IMG/VR virus record: IMGVR_UViG_3300044712_000723
Location: 1 to 51,443 of that record
Strand: one strand, 5' to 3'
Length of the DNA stretch: 51,443 bases
Source: a virus
Below the pieces are notes generated by a model. The model did not search any database and was not told the DNA's origin. It worked only from the letters and a program-made list of their open reading frames with translations. Numbering within the stretch: the first letter of the stretch is position 1; each line of letters begins with the position of its first letter. Position numbers and translations under genes: made by a program. This document shows, piece by piece, positions 49,549 to 51,443 of the stretch.

Positions 49549-49836
49549 ATGAAGATAAAATTAATATTTGCTTGGTACGACATATGGGTAGGCGTATTCT
49601 ACGATCAAAAGAAAAGACGTATTTACATTTTCTTTTTGCCTACAATTGGAATAGTAATTCAACTTTACGGTAAAATAGATACTGTATTAGGTGAATATAA
49701 GGAGGTTGTAGATAAATGCCAAGAATGCTTATACAATAGGCAAGGAACCGAATCTGGAATGTATTGTATAAATAACTGTGTAAAAGGATCGAAATTTAAA
49801 AGTATTGAACATGGAAAGAATATCACTAACACCTGA
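49549..49836 (+). CDS. Hypothetical protein of cassette 3 (95 aa)
   Basis: Start ATG 49549. MKIKLIFAWYDIWVGVFYDQ and RRIYIFFLPTIGIVIQL are beta/hydrophobic; the second part is Cys-rich (KCQECLYNRQGTESGMYCINNC), probably metal-binding. The C-terminus overlaps the next gene by 26 bases. No family recognised. Confidence 0.55.
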   Translation: MKIKLIFAWYDIWVGVFYDQKKRRIYIFFLPTIGIVIQLYGKIDTVLGEYKEVVDKCQECLYNRQGTESGMYCINNCVKGSKFKSIEHGKNITNT

Positions 49837-50101
49837 GCAAAAACTATTAGCCTTATCTCTTAAGTATTATAGCCATTTAGAATGGAAAATAAAGCCAGGC
49901 GATTATTATACTTCCGCTCGGAATGATTTAGAATTATACCAAATTGTCGACACTACCGAATATGAAGTAATAACAAGGCGATGCAATGAGCTTAACGAAG
50001 TAATTAACTGGACTGTTTGGACTAAAATAGACTTTTTTACAAACTTTCACGATTACCGTGTATTTGTACCCGAATTTATTTTTAACGAAAAACAAAATTA
50101 A
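49811..50101 (+). CDS. Hypothetical protein of cassette 3 (96 aa)
   Basis: ATG 49811 preferred to TTG 49805. Mixed alpha/beta: RISLTPEQKLLALSLKYYSH, then GDYYTSARNDLELYQIVD. Unknown function; ends one base before the DUF551-like gene. Confidence 0.55.
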   Translation: MERISLTPEQKLLALSLKYYSHLEWKIKPGDYYTSARNDLELYQIVDTTEYEVITRRCNELNEVINWTVWTKIDFFTNFHDYRVFVPEFIFNEKQN

Positions 50102-50102
50102 T

Positions 50103-50384
50103 ATGGACAGAGAATCTTTAATAAACATGTACAACGGAACATCTACAGACGATGGAACCGGAGAAATTGAAACTTATGAAAACTGGCTGGAAAGGCAGTT
50201 ATTGGATAGGATTAATTTTATTTCTGCTAACGATGAACTTCCAGAAACTAATAAGGCAGTGTTAGTTCGAACTCCATTTACAAAATATCAATACTGTATT
50301 GGTTATTGGAATGGCACGAACTGGATAGATACGACAGACAAAACAATTATCGAAAATGTTGGTTTATGGCGGTCTTTAAAGTAG
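50103..50384 (+). CDS. DUF551-like protein of cassette 3
   Basis: 93 residues. The last 57 (INFISANDELPETNKAVLVRT, CIGYWNGTNWIDT, VGLWRSL) match DUF551. A related domain is encoded at 15938. Stop codon abuts CATATAAC of the next site. Confidence 0.65.
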   Translation: MDRESLINMYNGTSTDDGTGEIETYENWLERQLLDRINFISANDELPETNKAVLVRTPFTKYQYCIGYWNGTNWIDTTDKTIIENVGLWRSLK

Positions 50385-50470
50385 CATATAACATCTCGAT
50401 AACCATAGTTTAAAATTTTAAACCAGATGACACGAAGTGAGTTAATTTACCATAGGTTAATGTGTTGTAT
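50384..50470. other. Possible attC-like site D (3' border of cassette 3)
   Basis: GCATATAAC (50384-50392) opposite GTTGTAT (50464-50470; one wobble), with a weak second block TAACC/GGTTA and, in the middle, a perfect 16-bp palindrome GTTTAAAATTTTAAAC (50408-50423). The right half lies within the ORF 50427-50654, and only five bases pair there, so the right border is doubtful. Confidence 0.4.
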
Positions 50471-50654
50471 TTATAATGGAGAGGTTGAAAATATTGAACT
50501 TGCCAAAATAATGCGAGACATATCTGTTATTTTGGGTTTAAAAACTTTAACCAATTACGCTAAATCTGAGAATATAAGTTATCCAGCGGCGGCAAAACGC
50601 AAAACTGAACGATTAAAAATTGATAAAGTTGAATTTATAATTGATAACGAATGA
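50427..50654 (+). CDS. Small HTH-like protein (75 aa)
   Basis: Helical start TRSELIYHRLMCCIYNGEV, then LTNYAKSENISYPAAAKRKTE, reading as an HTH, and a closing strand VEFIIDNE. Typical of small DNA-binding phage proteins of the 'YAK...GISY' kind. ATGA overlap with the following gene. Confidence 0.6.
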   Translation: MTRSELIYHRLMCCIYNGEVENIELAKIMRDISVILGLKTLTNYAKSENISYPAAAKRKTERLKIDKVEFIIDNE

Positions 50655-50842
50655 GTAAACGAGGTCCTAAAAACAAACAGGCATATAAAAAAGTTGTTCC
50701 ATGCGATTTTTACACCGAACAATGGAGAATTGATAAATTAGGTGATAAAGATCAGGTAAGATTGATTTCCAGGTCATATATTGAATCACTGACCGGAACA
50801 TTGGATGAATATGAGAAAGAATTAAAAACTAAAACGAAGTAA
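50651..50842 (+). CDS. Hypothetical protein (63 aa)
   Basis: Basic N-terminus SKRGPKNKQAYKKVVPCDFY and acidic C-terminus. Coupled to its upstream neighbour. Function unknown. Confidence 0.5.
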   Translation: MSKRGPKNKQAYKKVVPCDFYTEQWRIDKLGDKDQVRLISRSYIESLTGTLDEYEKELKTKTK

Positions 50843-50843
50843 G

Positions 50844-51020
50844 ATGAAAACAATACAAGATCTCAAGAAAAACGATCGGTTTAAATTCAATAATACCATT
50901 TATCTGGTTAGACGTAAATGGATAAACGATGATAAGCCTTTGATTGCTGTCAATGATGATGGTCATATTAAAGAAGAAGAGCGATTTTATTATGAAGGAT
51001 TAGAAATTGAGAAACTTTAA
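50844..51020 (+). CDS. Hypothetical beta-rich protein (58 aa)
   Basis: ATG 50844 to TAA 51020. MKTIQDLKKNDRFKFNNTIYL then WINDDKPLIAVNDDG suggests a small SH3-like beta barrel. Unknown function. Confidence 0.5.
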   Translation: MKTIQDLKKNDRFKFNNTIYLVRRKWINDDKPLIAVNDDGHIKEEERFYYEGLEIEKL

Positions 51021-51031
51021 ATAAACGAGAG

Positions 51032-51304
51032 ATGGAAGTAAAAATTGAACACGGTATAAGTCTTTGCTCTTGGTGCAGGTGGGGGAATACTCATGACACT
51101 GAAACATGGTGTAGTAGTGATAAATTTCAAGTTATTAAAGGCTCAAACAATTGGCCCAACATTTCAAAATGTGATGAATTTGAAATAGATAAAAATGTCA
51201 CACCTGTAGATGTAGCGTGGTTTAGTATATCTCATGCTGCTTCTGAAATAGATAGGCTAAATTTAAAACTTACATTGATGAATGCTGAAAATATAAAATA
51301 TTAA
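51032..51304 (+). CDS. Cys-rich hypothetical protein, convergent with the integrase
   Basis: 90 residues. SLCSWCRWGNTHDTETWCSSD (10-30) and a later CDEF give four Cys, a likely metal site. Its stop at 51302-51304 overlaps the integrase stop on the other strand (51301-51303), a tail-to-tail arrangement without terminator. Confidence 0.6.
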   Translation: MEVKIEHGISLCSWCRWGNTHDTETWCSSDKFQVIKGSNNWPNISKCDEFEIDKNVTPVDVAWFSISHAASEIDRLNLKLTLMNAENIKY

Positions 51305-51443
51305 AACTCAATATTGACTTTTCTTATTTTCTCATCCACCGTAAGTCCTAAACTTCTAAGATAAGTCATTGTGATCCGTATATCTGAATGCCTTGCCTGA
51401 CGTTGAATCAAGTAGGGATCTTTAGTTGCGGTAAACAAATCAC
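51301..51443 (-). CDS. int: Integrase C-terminus (second copy in the terminal overlap)
   Basis: Codes the last 47 codons and stop of the integrase, including the catalytic His and Tyr. 51317-51443 duplicates 1-127; only 51301-51316 is unique and supplies the final residues and TAA. Confidence 0.9.
   Translation of the reverse strand, partial: DLFTATKDPYLIQRQARHSDIRITMTYLRSLGLTVDEKIRKVNIEF
51317..51443. repeat. Terminal direct repeat, right copy
   Basis: Exact copy of 1-127, marking a circular contig. Confidence 0.95.

Larger units (their letters stand above)
49363..50392 (+). mobile_element. Integron-like gene cassette 3 (four genes)
   Basis: Begins GTTATATGCTGC (49363-49374), and the site at its end begins GTAGCATATAAC (50381-50392), reverse complement at 11 of 12 positions. 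Carries four co-oriented small genes, longer than usual integron cassettes. Confidence 0.6.

Noticed and set aside
1342-51304. CRISPR array, diversity-generating retroelement or insertion sequence
   Set aside because: No regularly spaced repeats, no reverse transcriptase motif and no transposase were seen.

Overview
This window is almost certainly one complete, circular genome of a temperate, siphovirus-like phage of a Bacteroidota host. The last 127 bases (51317-51443) repeat bases 1-127 exactly, so the sequence closes into a circle of 51316 bp, and the integrase gene runs across that junction. Bacteroidota are indicated by TAnnTTTG -7 promoter elements with an upstream TTG, AT-rich sequence with weak Shine-Dalgarno sites, a Bacteroidota-type integrase, and families typical of Bacteroidota phages (DUF5977, DUF551, YopX-like, Sec signal peptides ending in GQ/SQ/AQ). 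I could not run searches, so family names rest on motifs I can read.

Layout. (1) 1-2.1 kb: tyrosine integrase, a tRNA-3'-end-like attP core, two small HTH genes on the minus strand, and a switch region with overlapping divergent promoters. (2) 2.1-17.4 kb: plus-strand early genes. They include a Sak4-like recombination ATPase with an SSB-like partner, an HNH endonuclease, three methyltransferases, a DUF1376-like replication protein with internal iterons, a primase-helicase, a stand-alone DnaA domain IV protein and many small proteins. (3) 17.36-17.84 kb: a noncoding block with its own promoter, a strongly structured RNA, a CAU tRNA, a second structured stretch and a terminator. (4) 18.5-30 kb: terminase, portal, a four-gene glycosylation island, a MuF-like head protein carrying an ADP-ribosyltransferase domain, scaffold and major capsid protein. 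(5) 30-46 kb: head-tail joining, tail, tape measure, baseplate and fibre genes. Several late ones carry Sec signal peptides and one is an SGNH hydrolase. (6) 46.3-48.3 kb: lysis genes, comprising small membrane proteins (one with an in-frame stop), a T4-type lysozyme and a unimolecular-spanin-like lipoprotein. (7) 48.5-50.5 kb: the most unusual region, tandem gene cassettes separated by long imperfect palindromes with ATAAC/GTTAT ends. The end of each cassette is complementary to its own beginning, which is the signature of integron attC sites. Cassette 1 carries an Acb2/Tad1-hairpin-like (crAss001_48-related) protein, a candidate anti-defence factor. (8) 50.4-51.3 kb: a few small genes that run into the integrase.

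Interplay. An inverted repeat of the form TTTGCCA-N7-TGGCAAA lies upstream of the 9.4 kb noncoding element, the portal (20.5 kb) and the lysis genes (46.3 kb). A TGACA-N7-TGTCA variant lies next to an internal regulator gene (27.3 kb). These sites could coordinate the transcription units. The integron-like cassettes, structured RNA block, MuF-ADP-ribosyltransferase and glycosyltransferase island are the accessory systems most worth following up.
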